Below are positions 42,570-50,967 of a stretch of DNA of 61,253 nucleotides, one piece after another (the stretch's first letter is position 1; each line of letters opens with the position of its first letter). Position numbers and translations under genes: made by a program. Source of the DNA: JAEZDP01 sp964430855 (GTDB lineage: Bacteria; Acidobacteriota; Vicinamibacteria; Vicinamibacterales; Vicinamibacteraceae); contig CAYSHC010000017.1 in NCBI GenBank assembly GCA_964430855.1, forward strand, positions 1 to 61,253, read 5' to 3'. Below the pieces are notes generated by a model. It was not told where the DNA came from. It saw only the letters and a program-made list of their open reading frames with translations, and did no database searches.

Positions 42570-43265
42570 TCAGGCGCGCCGGCGCATGGACCGGGTCGCG
42601 ACGCCGAGCAGGCCGGCCCCGAGCAGCACGACGGTGACGGGCTCAGGGACAGGGTCCGGGTCGGGATTCGGGTCGGGGTCGGGCTCCGGATCCGGGGCCT
42701 TGCTGAACTTCAGGTCGAACGACCCCAGGTCGCCCACCTTCTTGCCGGTCAGGTCCTCGTAAAGGAACTTCAGGTGGAGCGAGCTCCCGACGTTGCCGCT
42801 CGTGCTGAAGAAGAAGCTGAACGTCGCCTGGAGGTAGCTCCCGCTGTCGTACACCAGCGCGCCGGCGCCAGCGGCGTCGTTGGCTTCGGCGCACAGCCGC
42901 CCCTCGCCGCCGCTGCCGCCATCGCAGCCTTTGGCGTTCAGCTCATTGCCATAGAGCGCCCACGACGTCCCGGGTGACGCCGTGCCGGAGAAGGCGACCG
43001 AGGTGCCGCTCATCACGCCCGTCGAGAAGGACTTGATCTGGACGGCGTGGAGGACGTCCGTCGTGTTCCCGGTGTAGCCGGTGAAGTCGAAGACGACGTC
43101 AATCCTGTAGTTGGTGCCACCGAGGTCGAACAGCTCCGCGCCGACCGTCGCGCCGTTGCAGTCCTCTCCTGCCGGGCACGCGAGAATCGGCGCCGCTCCG
43201 GCCTGGCCGGCCGACAGCACGACCACCCCAAGGGCCCCGAGCAGGCCGACAATGAACTTGCGCAT
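42570..43265 (-). CDS. PEP-CTERM sorting-domain protein
   Basis: The 231-residue protein has a signal peptide (FIVGLLGALGVVVLSAGQAGA, residues 4-24). It ends in a PEP-CTERM tail: a repetitive Asp-Pro linker, VPEP, the helix VTVVLLGAGLLGVA and basic MRRRA. Four to five Cys occur in the mature part (ILACPAGEDCNGA and KGCDGG and RLCAE). No catalytic domain was recognised; a structural or matrix role linked to exopolysaccharide is the usual reading of such proteins. AAGGAG lies 9 nt before ATG 43265. A sigma-54-like promoter lies at 43351-43366 and a strong terminator follows, so it is a single-gene unit. Confidence 0.9.
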   Translation of the reverse strand: MRKFIVGLLGALGVVVLSAGQAGAAPILACPAGEDCNGATVGAELFDLGGTNYRIDVVFDFTGYTGNTTDVLHAVQIKSFSTGVMSGTSVAFSGTASPGTSWALYGNELNAKGCDGGSGGEGRLCAEANDAAGAGALVYDSGSYLQATFSFFFSTSGNVGSSLHLKFLYEDLTGKKVGDLGSFDLKFSKAPDPEPDPDPNPDPDPVPEPVTVVLLGAGLLGVATRSMRRRA

Positions 43266-43350
43266 GATCTCGATCTCCTTCAGGGCAGCTCGCTCCTGAG
43301 GCAGGGACGACACCCGCAATCCTGCACGAGCTTGCTGGCACTCGGACCTG

Positions 43351-43366
43351 AGCAATGGGCATGCCA
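43351..43366 (-). promoter_or_regulatory. Sigma-54-type promoter, TGGCAT-N5-TTGCT
   Basis: On the minus strand TGGCATGCCCATTGCT matches TGGCAC-N5-TTGCW with one mismatch and exact spacing. It lies about 85 bp before the start of the second PEP-CTERM gene. The rest of 43266-43592 holds only the opposite-strand -10 at 43574. Confidence 0.65.
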
Positions 43367-43573
43367 TGGAGCCAGCCCTGCCGATACCGTCGAACTCGGC
43401 CGATCTTTGCGAAATCCTGGTCTGCCTGCATGATTGCTGCGCTCGCTCGTCTCCCATCCGGATGACAGAAGGCATTGTCCCGGCAGACATCGTGGCGAGG
43501 TTGCCCCAGGCAGCGGCCCCTCCGTGGGGTGGCCAGGTCGGGTCGGTCGTCTGCGAGAGGCGCGGCCGGGCTG

Positions 43574-43579
43574 TATACT
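43574..43579 (+). promoter_or_regulatory. -10 element TATACT
   Basis: TATACT ends 13 nt before the ATG at 43593, so the mRNA leader would be about 6-7 nt. No clear -35. Confidence 0.5.
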
Positions 43580-43592
43580 CGGCCCGTTCCCG

Positions 43593-44885
43593 ATGTCTAC
43601 CAGACGCGCCTTTCTCGGTCGTGCCGCCGCGCTCGGCACGGCGGCCACGTCCTTCCTGACGTTCGAAGGTTCGGCACGCATCGCGCGCGCCGCTTCGCTC
43701 GTGTCCCATGCCTCGGACGACCAGGCCGCCAGCGACGAGGACTTCTGGCGCGAGGTGCAGCTCGGGTTCACCCTCGACCGCTCGATCATCAACCTCAACA
43801 ACGGCGGCGTCAGCCCCAGCCCCCGCGTCGTCCACGAGGCCTTCAAGCGCTACCTCGACGTCTCGAACCAGGCGCCGGCCTACCACATGTGGCAGGTGCT
43901 CGAGCCGAACCTCGAGGCGGTGCGCTCGCGCCTGGCGGCCGACGCCGGCTGCGACCCCGAGTGCCTCGCGATCACCCGCAACGCGAGCGAGGCGTTGCAG
44001 ATCGCCCAGCTCGGGCTCGACCTGGCGCCCGGCGACGAGGTCGTCACCACCAATCAGGACTACGGGCGCATGCTCGATACGTGGGAGCAGCGCGTCCGCC
44101 GCGACGGCATCAGGCTGGTGAAGGTGTCGTTCCCCGTGCCGCCGCCCTCGATGGACGATCTGCGCGCGCGCCTCGAAGCGGCGGTTACGCCGCGCACGAA
44201 GGTGCTGCACTTCTGCCACATCACCAACCTGACGGGACAGATCTTCCCGGTGCGCGACATCTGCCGCATGGCCCGCGCCCGCGGCATCCTGACGATCGTC
44301 GACGGCGCGCACGCGTACGGGCACTTTCCGTTCAGGCTCGACGAGCTCGAGTGCGACTTCTACGGGACGAGCCTGCACAAGTGGCTGCTCGCGCCGATCG
44401 GCACCGGGTTCCTGTACGTCCGCCGCGAGCGGATTCGCGACCTCTGGCCCCTGACCCCCGCGCCCGCGAGCAAAGACGACGACATCCGAAAGTTCGAGGA
44501 GGTGGGGACGCACCCGGCGGCCAACCACAACGCGATCGCCGAGGCGCTGACCTTCCACCACACGATCGGCGCGTCGCGAAAGGCCGCGCGGCTGCGCTAC
44601 CTGCGCGACCGCTGGATGCGCCGCCTCGCTGCCCACCCGAAGGCGCGCATCCACACCAGCTTCGACCCGGCGCAGTCGGGCGCGATCGGCAACGTCGGGA
44701 TCGAGGGCCTCGACCCGGCCGAGATCGTCACGCACCTCTGGGACCGTCACCGCATTTTGGTCACGCCCATCAGGCACGCCGAGTACCAGGGCATCCGCGT
44801 GACCCCGAACGTCTACACGACGCTCGAGGAGGTCGACCTCTTCGCGGACGCGCTCGAGGCGCTGGTTCGGCAGCGGGTCGGGTAA
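43593..44885 (+). CDS. Class V PLP enzyme with Tat signal (isopenicillin-N-epimerase-like)
   Basis: The 430-residue protein has a twin-Arg signal (STRRAFLGRAAALGTAATSF), so it should be exported folded with its cofactor. The body follows class V enzymes of the isopenicillin N epimerase/CsdA-like group: INLNNGGVSPSPRVVHEA, ITRNASEALQIAQLGLDL, TIVDGAHAYGHFPF with the Asp, and FYGTSLHKWLLAPIGTG with the PLP Lys. The reaction could be epimerisation, desulfuration or lyase chemistry and cannot be resolved from sequence. A periplasmic PLP enzyme is uncommon but known in this group. It converges on the response-regulator gene. Confidence 0.85.
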   Translation: MSTRRAFLGRAAALGTAATSFLTFEGSARIARAASLVSHASDDQAASDEDFWREVQLGFTLDRSIINLNNGGVSPSPRVVHEAFKRYLDVSNQAPAYHMWQVLEPNLEAVRSRLAADAGCDPECLAITRNASEALQIAQLGLDLAPGDEVVTTNQDYGRMLDTWEQRVRRDGIRLVKVSFPVPPPSMDDLRARLEAAVTPRTKVLHFCHITNLTGQIFPVRDICRMARARGILTIVDGAHAYGHFPFRLDELECDFYGTSLHKWLLAPIGTGFLYVRRERIRDLWPLTPAPASKDDDIRKFEEVGTHPAANHNAIAEALTFHHTIGASRKAARLRYLRDRWMRRLAAHPKARIHTSFDPAQSGAIGNVGIEGLDPAEIVTHLWDRHRILVTPIRHAEYQGIRVTPNVYTTLEEVDLFADALEALVRQRVG

Positions 44886-44895
44886 CCGGTATCGT

Positions 44896-45612
44896 TCAGC
44901 CGACGAACTTGTAGCCGAGCCCGTGCACCGTGAGCAGGTGACGGGGGTGGCGCGGGTTGGGCTCGATCTTCTGCCGCAGCCAGGCGACGTGCACGTCCAC
45001 CGTCCGCGTGGACGGCATCGCGTTGTACCCCCACACATCGGTGAGCAGCTGGTCGCGCGAGAGCGTGGCGCCGCGGTGCTCGATGAAGTACTTGAGCAGC
45101 TGGTACTCGCGCGCCGAGAGCTCCACGCGCGCGCCATCCCTGTAGACCTCCGCGCTGCGGTAGTCCACGCGGACGTCGCCGAACTGGTAGGTCGCCGGCC
45201 CTTCGGCGGGCGGCGGAGCCGCCGCCGCAGCGACGTGGCGGCGCAGGCGCGCCTCGATGCGCGCGAGCAGCTCCATCATCTCGAAGGGCTTGGGCACGTA
45301 GTCGTCGGCGCCGAGCTTCAGCCCGACGACCTTGTCGACGACCTGCCCCCGCGCGGTGAGCATGATCACCGGGGTGTCGATGCCCCGCTGGCGCAGGTCG
45401 CGCACCACATCCAGGCCGTTGCGGCGCGGCAGCATCACGTCGAGCAGGATGAGGTCGAAGCCGCCCGTGGTGGCCTTGTCGAGCCCCGCATCGCCGTCGG
45501 CGGCCGTGTCGACGACGTAGCCCTCGCGCCGCAGCCTGTCGGAGAGCGTCAGGACGAGGCCCGGCTCGTCCTCCACGAGGAGGATGCGCGGGCCGGTGGC
45601 GGCGTCGGCCAT
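44896..45612 (-). CDS. OmpR-family response regulator
   Basis: The 238-residue protein has a receiver domain (residues about 8-120) with acidic pocket LLVEDEP, phosphorylation site DLILLDVMLPRRNG, Thr in IMLTARG and Lys in YVPKPFEMMELL. A Pro/Ala linker joins it to a winged-helix DNA-binding domain (about 148-238) with LSAREYQLLKYFIEH and RTVDVHVAWLRQKIEP. It should be phosphorylated by the kinase encoded immediately upstream and then bind direct repeats in DNA. Its ATG at 45612 directly follows the kinase stop. An AT-rich patch at 47602-47641 upstream of the kinase is a candidate target. Confidence 0.93.
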   Translation of the reverse strand: MADAATGPRILLVEDEPGLVLTLSDRLRREGYVVDTAADGDAGLDKATTGGFDLILLDVMLPRRNGLDVVRDLRQRGIDTPVIMLTARGQVVDKVVGLKLGADDYVPKPFEMMELLARIEARLRRHVAAAAAPPPAEGPATYQFGDVRVDYRSAEVYRDGARVELSAREYQLLKYFIEHRGATLSRDQLLTDVWGYNAMPSTRTVDVHVAWLRQKIEPNPRHPRHLLTVHGLGYKFVG

Positions 45613-47556
45613 CTAGCTCGTCGCCCCGCGCTTCCAGGCGGGGGCCTCGAGCGACGGCAGGACAGGCGCCGGTTCGGTGGCCGTGGCCGGCACGTCACGC
45701 GCGACGGGCACGGTGACCGAGAAGGTGGTGCCGCGGTCCGGTTGCGTGTCGACGTGCACCTTCCCGCGGTGCTGCGCCACGATCCGCGACACCAGGCTGA
45801 GGCCCAGGCCGCTGCCGTGGACGTGCCCGTCGGTCCACGGCCGTCCGCGGAAGAACGGCTCGAAGATGTGCGGCAGGTCCTGATCCGCGATCCCCGCGCC
45901 GTGGTCGCTGACACGGAACACGACGTGGTCGCGTCCCGACAGCCCGACGCTGACGCCGACCCAGCGGTCAGCGCCTCCGTACTTGACCGCGTTGCTCAGC
46001 AGGTTCACGAGCATGCGGCTGAGGGCCGCCTGGTTGCCGAGCACGTACGGGGGCTCCTCGGGCATCGTGACCTCGATGGTGACCTGGTGCTCGGCAAGCA
46101 GCGGCTGGCTGGCCTGGATGGCGGCGTCCACCACGTCGCGGGCCGACACGCTGCGCACGTCCAGAGCACGCCCCGCGTCGAAGCCGGCAAACTCCATCAC
46201 CTGCTCGACCATCTCGGTCAGGCGCCGTCCCTCGGCCGCGATGAGCGTGCCGTACTGGCGCACCTGCGACGGGTCGGCGACGACGCCGTCGGCCAGGTTC
46301 TCGGCGGCCGACCTGATGACGGCGAGCGGCGTGCGCAGCTCGTGCGAGACGCCGGCGACAAACTCCATCTGCTGGGCCGCCAGCCGGCGCGCGCGTCCAC
46401 TCGACATGACGATGAGCGCCATGCTCGCGCCGAGCAGCAGCAGCACCGACGAGCTGATGAACAGGTTCCTGCGACGCGCGGAGGCGACAACGGCCTCGAG
46501 CGACCCGGCGCGGTGCTTGACGTCGACGCGCCAGAGGGGGCCGCGGCCCTCGGCGCGGCGTGCCTCCTCCGCGTCGCCGTCGGGCGGTTCGGTTGTCGTG
46601 GTCGTCGTGACGTGCAGCGTTCGGCCGGGCCGCGGCCCCGGATCCCCGGGCCCCTGGGCGGCCGAATCCCGACCCGGATCGCGCCTGTCGTCAGAGACGA
46701 TGAACCGGCTGAACTCGCGCATCCGCAGCTCGAAGAACTCGCGCGAGACGTCGGGCTCGGTGATGGCACAGTCGTCCGGTGCGGCGACGTCCGGCGCCGC
46801 GGCGCAGTAGATCGGAGCTCCCGAGGCGAGGTCCACGACGGCGACCCTGTAGGGCATCTCCGCAAGCGGCCCGAACTCGCGCTCGACGAGCGACGGCAGG
46901 TACGTCTCGCGGATGTAGTCCGTGTCGAGGACGGCGATCGTGAAGTCCCAGGGCCGATCGAGCTGCGAGAAGACGATGGTGCCCTCGGCACTGACGTTGA
47001 TCGGGACGGGCGGCCGCGGGATGAGCAGAGCGGGGACGTCTGGCTGGAGCGGCGGCACGCCGGCGAAGCCGCGGCGCTGCCGCTGGGAGGGCAACTCGGG
47101 CGGCGGCAGCTGCGTCAGGCGTGCGGCGAGCGGCTGGAGCGCTCCAGGCACGTCCTCCACGGGCACGAGGGTCTCCGCGTCCCGGTCGTACCGCGAGAGC
47201 GCGAGCCGCGCCTCGGCGTCGGGCCCGCCGGGCGTCACCGTGACCGTGAAGATCTCGGAGACGATGCGCGCGTCGGGCGCGCTCGAGAACCAGCGGTCGA
47301 AGTGGGCGGTCGACTTGACGGGCGTGACGCCGAACGGCCCCGACCGGTCCATCTGCAGCCAGAAGTAGGCGCGCGTGAGCTCGCGGTCGAACTCCTGCGT
47401 GAGCTCGCGCACCTTCAGGCCCAGGCTCGCCGTCATGCGCTCGCGCTCGTCCGCGCTGATGCGCCCGAGCCACCGCCACTGGAGGGTGCCGAGCAGGACC
47501 AGCAGGCCGGCGAGCACGCCAATGACGACCAGCTGTGTGGAGGGCCTGTGCCGCAT
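45613..47556 (-). CDS. Sensor histidine kinase
   Basis: The 647-residue membrane kinase has a first transmembrane helix (about 8-27), a long extracytoplasmic sensor region rich in Pro with no recognised domain, and a second helix (NLFISSSVLLLLGASMALIV, near 372-391). HisKA follows with phospho-acceptor His in GVSHELRTPLAVIRSAAENL, then HATPase_c with NLLSNAVKYGG, VSDHGAGIADQDL and GSGLGLSLVSRI. It is the cognate partner of the adjacent OmpR-type regulator; the signal is unknown. TAGATT ends 6 nt before ATG 47556, suggesting a leaderless transcript. The C-terminus has a short Pro/Ala tail after the ATPase domain. Confidence 0.92.
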   Translation of the reverse strand: MRHRPSTQLVVIGVLAGLLVLLGTLQWRWLGRISADERERMTASLGLKVRELTQEFDRELTRAYFWLQMDRSGPFGVTPVKSTAHFDRWFSSAPDARIVSEIFTVTVTPGGPDAEARLALSRYDRDAETLVPVEDVPGALQPLAARLTQLPPPELPSQRQRRGFAGVPPLQPDVPALLIPRPPVPINVSAEGTIVFSQLDRPWDFTIAVLDTDYIRETYLPSLVEREFGPLAEMPYRVAVVDLASGAPIYCAAAPDVAAPDDCAITEPDVSREFFELRMREFSRFIVSDDRRDPGRDSAAQGPGDPGPRPGRTLHVTTTTTTEPPDGDAEEARRAEGRGPLWRVDVKHRAGSLEAVVASARRRNLFISSSVLLLLGASMALIVMSSGRARRLAAQQMEFVAGVSHELRTPLAVIRSAAENLADGVVADPSQVRQYGTLIAAEGRRLTEMVEQVMEFAGFDAGRALDVRSVSARDVVDAAIQASQPLLAEHQVTIEVTMPEEPPYVLGNQAALSRMLVNLLSNAVKYGGADRWVGVSVGLSGRDHVVFRVSDHGAGIADQDLPHIFEPFFRGRPWTDGHVHGSGLGLSLVSRIVAQHRGKVHVDTQPDRGTTFSVTVPVARDVPATATEPAPVLPSLEAPAWKRGATS

Positions 47557-47562
47557 GAGGCC

Positions 47563-47568
47563 AATCTA
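47563..47568 (-). promoter_or_regulatory. -10 element TAGATT, leaderless configuration
   Basis: On the minus strand TAGATT is followed by 6 nt (GGCCTC) and then the kinase ATG. This spacing puts the transcription start on the start codon. Confidence 0.55.
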
Positions 47569-47601
47569 GCACCGCCGTGCGCCTCCGCGGCGCGTCGGGA
47601 T

Positions 47602-47641
47602 GCACTTTTTACAGTCTTAATGTGGAGTTAGCGACGTTAAC
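47602..47641 (-). promoter_or_regulatory. AT-rich patch with helically spaced TTAA-like boxes upstream of the kinase
   Basis: On the minus strand GTTAAC, GCTAAC, CATTAAG and TGTAAAAA follow each other at 8-11 bp steps in an otherwise GC-rich region, upstream of the predicted kinase promoter. It may be a response-regulator or UP-type site. Confidence 0.35.
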
Positions 47642-47642
47642 G

Positions 47643-47678
47643 AAAAACGGACCGGCCCCACCCCTGCGTGGGTACCGG
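47643..47678 (-). terminator. Intrinsic terminator after the OmpA-family gene
   Basis: On the minus strand CCGG-TA-CCCAC pairs with GTGGG-(bulge)-CCGG around a short loop (47652-47678), and TTTTT follows at 47643-47647. It lies about 95 bp after the OmpA stop. Confidence 0.65.
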
Positions 47679-47772
47679 CCCGTGGCTCAGAACCGTCCGC
47701 CGACGGCCGAATCGCGCCACCCTGCATGGCCGAACGTGGTGGCCGCGGCGAACGTATCCGAACGTGCTGCGC

Positions 47773-48438
47773 CTACGACAGCATGCGGATGACGACGCGA
47801 CGGTTCTCCGCACGGCCGGCCCGGGTCTTGTTGTCGCCCACGGGACGGTCCTCGCCGTAGCTGATGACGTTCATCTTGTGCAGCGGCACCTGGTGCGTCT
47901 CATACAGGTACCGCTTCACGGCCTCGGCCCGCTCGAGGCCGAGACGCTCGTTGTACTTCGCGCTGCCGACGCTGTCGGTGTGCCCCTCGATCTCGAACCA
48001 CACCGCCTGCGGGTCGGCCTGAAGGTCGCTGATCAGCTTGTCGACGGCCTGCTTGGCGGCGTCAGGCAGCTCGGCGCCACCGAACTTGAAGCCACCCTGG
48101 GCCTCGCTGAGGACGACCTCGTAGACGAGGCGACGATTCGCCTTGTCGATCGCGTCGGTCTTCATGGCCACTTCCCTGGCCGCCGCGTGCGCCTGGCCAG
48201 CCGCCTCGCCCGCCTGCGCCGCGCGCGCATCGGCGGCACGCGCCGCCTCGCCGGCGGCGGCTGCCTTCTCGTCCACCTCGTTCACACGCTGCTGCGTCCG
48301 CTCGACTTCGCCGGACAGCGTGGTGACCTTGCCGTCGACCTCACCGACCTGCGTGTTGACGTACTTCTTCGTGGCACAGGCGGTCGAACCCGTGAGCGCG
48401 ACCGCGGTGATCGTGGCTGCGAGAATCATTCGATGCAT
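47773..48438 (-). CDS. OmpA-family lipoprotein
   Basis: The 221-residue lipoprotein has a signal with lipobox STAC (Cys near residue 19). A short Lys/Val region and an Ala-rich coiled-coil follow (about 25-105, for example ERTQQRVNEVDEKAAAAGEA). The C-terminal OmpA domain binds peptidoglycan: FEIEGHTDSVGSAKYNERLG, ERAEAVKRYLYE, RPVGDNKTRAGRAENRRVVI. It should tether the outer membrane to the cell wall, as Pal-type proteins do. No tol gene is adjacent. GGAGACACGCC precedes ATG 48438. It lies 110 bp downstream of the VWFA gene on the same strand and ends with its own terminator. Confidence 0.9.
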   Translation of the reverse strand: MHRMILAATITAVALTGSTACATKKYVNTQVGEVDGKVTTLSGEVERTQQRVNEVDEKAAAAGEAARAADARAAQAGEAAGQAHAAAREVAMKTDAIDKANRRLVYEVVLSEAQGGFKFGGAELPDAAKQAVDKLISDLQADPQAVWFEIEGHTDSVGSAKYNERLGLERAEAVKRYLYETHQVPLHKMNVISYGEDRPVGDNKTRAGRAENRRVVIRMLS

Positions 48439-48548
48439 GGCGTGTCTCCTGTCCCTGTGTGAATCCGTGCACCGCCCGTCGGCGACCGGCGTATGCGTTA
48501 CGTCCTGCCACCCCTGTACCGGGCGGCCTGCCGTGCTGACGCCAGTCG

Positions 48549-49520
48549 TCACGGTGCGCTGGCATCCTCTCCCCGCGCGATGTAGCCCGACCGCGCCCGC
48601 ACCTGGAGGTCGCGCTTCCGGGTCAGCACCGACAGCTGGTGCCAGCCGGCCTGGGTGGACGACTCGAACGCGAGCAGGTACTGGTGGCGCAGGTCGACGA
48701 CAAACTGCCGAGCCGCGCGGCTCGTCTCGGCCGGCGTCGTCGCAACGAGCATGTCGCCGCCCGTCCAGCGCGCCAGGTTGGCCAGACTGGTGGCAATGGC
48801 CTCGCCCTCCCGCACGATCGGCGCGATGCCGCTGCGCGGGTGGTTGAGGGGCGACATCACCGCGACGACGTAGACCGGCACGTCGATGGCGCTTGCCAGG
48901 CCCGACACCTCGGGCCCCGTCAACTGGCTCGCGGTGTCGAGGCCGTCGGTGATCACAATCAGCGCGCGCCGCGGTGTCGGCCGCGACGACAGCACCTTCG
49001 AGGTCTCGGCGATGGCGTCATAGAGCGCCGTCGTCCCGTAGCCGGTAAGCCGCGGCAGCGCCTGGCTGATCAGCTGCGCCTCGCTCGTGAAGTCCTGGAC
49101 GCGGGCGAGCGACTGGTCGAATGCAAAGAGCGCCACCTCGTCGCGCGTCGGGTCGACCCACGCCAGCAGGTGCCTGACCACGTCGCGGGCCGACTCGAGG
49201 TTCCGGGCCAGCCGCATGGACCCGCTCTGATCAACCAGCACGCCGAAGCTGACGGCGCCCTGATCGGAGTAGCCGAAGTCCACGATGGGCCGGCGCTGGC
49301 CGTTCTCGAGGATGGTGAAGTCCTCCTGCCGCAGGTTGGTGACGGGACGGCCTCGCGCGTCCTTGACCACAGCCGAAACCGACACCAGGTCGACCGACGA
49401 CCTGAACGTCGGGCCTTCCGGCGGCTGATCGGCCGTCTGGCCCGCGGCCGATGCCGTGATGCACACGGCTGCCGCAAGCGCACCGGCGATGTGCCGGCTG
49501 TGTCGTCGCAGTGTGCTCAT
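48549..49520 (-). CDS. VWFA-domain protein of the acidobacterial type (TIGR03436-like)
   Basis: The 323-residue protein has a signal peptide (HIAGALAAAVCITASAAG, residues about 9-26) and a VWFA domain: FRSSVDLVSVSAVVKDARG and LRQEDFTILENGQ at the start, then the MIDAS motif VLVDQSGSMR and the later ALIVITDGLDTAS. This arrangement of the N-terminal strand block followed by VWFA matches the acidobacterial VWFA family as I remember it, and it supports the taxonomic reading. Function is unknown; metal-dependent protein binding outside the cell is plausible. ATG 49520 was chosen for the signal peptide; an upstream ATG at 49574 is less likely. Confidence 0.85.
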   Translation of the reverse strand: MSTLRRHSRHIAGALAAAVCITASAAGQTADQPPEGPTFRSSVDLVSVSAVVKDARGRPVTNLRQEDFTILENGQRRPIVDFGYSDQGAVSFGVLVDQSGSMRLARNLESARDVVRHLLAWVDPTRDEVALFAFDQSLARVQDFTSEAQLISQALPRLTGYGTTALYDAIAETSKVLSSRPTPRRALIVITDGLDTASQLTGPEVSGLASAIDVPVYVVAVMSPLNHPRSGIAPIVREGEAIATSLANLARWTGGDMLVATTPAETSRAARQFVVDLRHQYLLAFESSTQAGWHQLSVLTRKRDLQVRARSGYIARGEDASAP

Positions 49521-49603
49521 CACGCCCCCTATCGTTTCAAGATGCCTGCCAACACGGATATCCATGTGCTCCAACGACTTAGGAGCAAGTGCCGGGCTTC
49601 ACG

Positions 49604-49676
49604 GCTGAGCCCGCCATGTATGTTTCGGCTCTCACGTGTAGAAGTTACATGCCCACTGTCCTACATGGGGCTCAGC
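49604..49676. repeat. Imperfect inverted repeat between divergent genes
   Basis: GCTGAGCCC-GC-CATGTA (49604-49620) pairs with TACATG-GGGCTCAGC (49662-49676), 15 pairs with a 2-nt bulge and a 41-nt loop. It sits between the VWFA gene and the aminotransferase (220 bp without a gene). It could be a regulatory site or remnant of a small mobile element. Confidence 0.65.
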
Positions 49677-49728
49677 AGGGGGCCGGCGGCTGTCCATCGA
49701 GGCATGCGCCGACGCGCGTCCGCGCCTG

Positions 49729-49734
49729 TAGAAT
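49729..49734 (+). promoter_or_regulatory. -10 element TAGAAT, leaderless configuration
   Basis: TAGAAT ends 6 nt before ATG 49741, so transcription would start on the start codon. No -35 is obvious. Confidence 0.55.
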
Positions 49735-49740
49735 CTGGGA

Positions 49741-50967
49741 ATGTCGCCGGAAATCTCCTCCGCCATTCCCGTCGCCGACCGCGTCAGCGGCTTCTCGTAC
49801 GCGATTCGGAACATCGTGGCCGAAGCGCGGAAGGTGGAGGCTGCCGGCCGTGCGGTGCGATACCTCAACATCGGCGACCCGATCTCGTTCGGCTTTGCCG
49901 TCCCGCCGCACCTTGTCGAGGCCGTCGCCAGGGCGATGCGCGACGGCGAGAACGGCTACACGCCGTCGCCCGGCATCGCCGCGGCGCGCGAGGCCGTCGC
50001 TGACGATTTCGGCGCGCGCGGACTCGCGGTCGACCCGGACCGCGTGCTGCTGACGTCGGGCACGTCGGAGGGCATCGAGCTGACGCTGACGGCCCTGCTC
50101 AACCCCGGCGACGAGGTGCTCGTGCCGGTGCCGACCTATCCGCTGTACACGGCCGTCATCGCCAAGCTCGGGGCCGTCGCCCGCTACTACCGCACCGACG
50201 CGTCGGCAGGCTGGGCCCCCGACCTCGACCACGTCCGCGGCCTGGTCGGTCCCCGTACGCGTGCCCTCGTCGTCATCGACCCGAACAACCCGACGGGTGC
50301 GGTCTACCCGGTGGACGTGCGCCGCGCGCTGCTCGAGATCGCCGAGCGTCACGGCCTCCTGCTGATTGCCGACGAGGTGTACGGCGACCTGGGCTACGAC
50401 GGGCCGGTGCCGCCGATCGGCCTGCTCGACCCCGACGCTGCCGTGGTGTCGTATTCGTCGCTGTCGAAGGCGTACCTGGCCCCGGGATGGCGTGCCGGGT
50501 GGATGGCGTTCGGCAGGACGCCCCGTCTCGACGATCTGCTCCAGGGCGTGAAGAAGCTGGCCGACGGGCGGCTGTGCAGCCCCGGCCCGATGCAGCACGC
50601 GATTACGGCGGCGCTGCGCGGCGACCGCTCGTTCCAGGACACGCTCCGGGCCGACCTGAAGGCGCGCGCCGACGTGACGACCGCGCGCCTGAACGCGGTC
50701 GAGGGCATGACATGCGTGGCGCCGCGCGGCGCGTTCTATGCCATGCCGCAAGTGCGCCTGCCGGAAGGCCGCACCGACGTCGACTTCGTGCTCGGGCTGC
50801 TGCGCGCCACGGGCATCCTCTGCGTCTTCGGCTCCGGCTTCGGGTGCGCGCCGACGGATGGCTACTTCCGCGTGGTCTTCCTCGCGCCGCCGTCCGATCT
50901 GTCGGCCATCTACGACGACCTCGGGCGCTTCGCCTCGGACTTCCTGGCCGGCCGCGGCGTGTCGTGA
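49741..50967 (+). CDS. Class I/II PLP aminotransferase (alanine transaminase-like)
   Basis: The 408-residue enzyme has the fold type I motifs of AlaA-like aminotransferases: YLNIGDPISFGF, TPSPGIAAAREAVADDF, LTSGTSEGIELTLTAL, VIDPNNPTGAVYP, LLLIADEVYGDLGYDG, and the PLP-Lys block SYSSLSKAYLAPGWRAGW. A C-terminal DGYFRVVFLAPPSDL with the carboxylate-binding Arg is present. It probably interconverts alanine and pyruvate or a related pair. The gene has no Shine-Dalgarno sequence and appears leaderless. The next gene begins inside its stop codon (GTGA), although the products share no clear pathway. Confidence 0.87.
   Translation: MSPEISSAIPVADRVSGFSYAIRNIVAEARKVEAAGRAVRYLNIGDPISFGFAVPPHLVEAVARAMRDGENGYTPSPGIAAAREAVADDFGARGLAVDPDRVLLTSGTSEGIELTLTALLNPGDEVLVPVPTYPLYTAVIAKLGAVARYYRTDASAGWAPDLDHVRGLVGPRTRALVVIDPNNPTGAVYPVDVRRALLEIAERHGLLLIADEVYGDLGYDGPVPPIGLLDPDAAVVSYSSLSKAYLAPGWRAGWMAFGRTPRLDDLLQGVKKLADGRLCSPGPMQHAITAALRGDRSFQDTLRADLKARADVTTARLNAVEGMTCVAPRGAFYAMPQVRLPEGRTDVDFVLGLLRATGILCVFGSGFGCAPTDGYFRVVFLAPPSDLSAIYDDLGRFASDFLAGRGVS

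Noticed and set aside
49536..49551. TGGCAG-N5-TTGAA on the minus strand upstream of the VWFA gene looked like sigma-54
   Set aside because: The invariant GC of the -12 element is GA, so the match is too weak to call.
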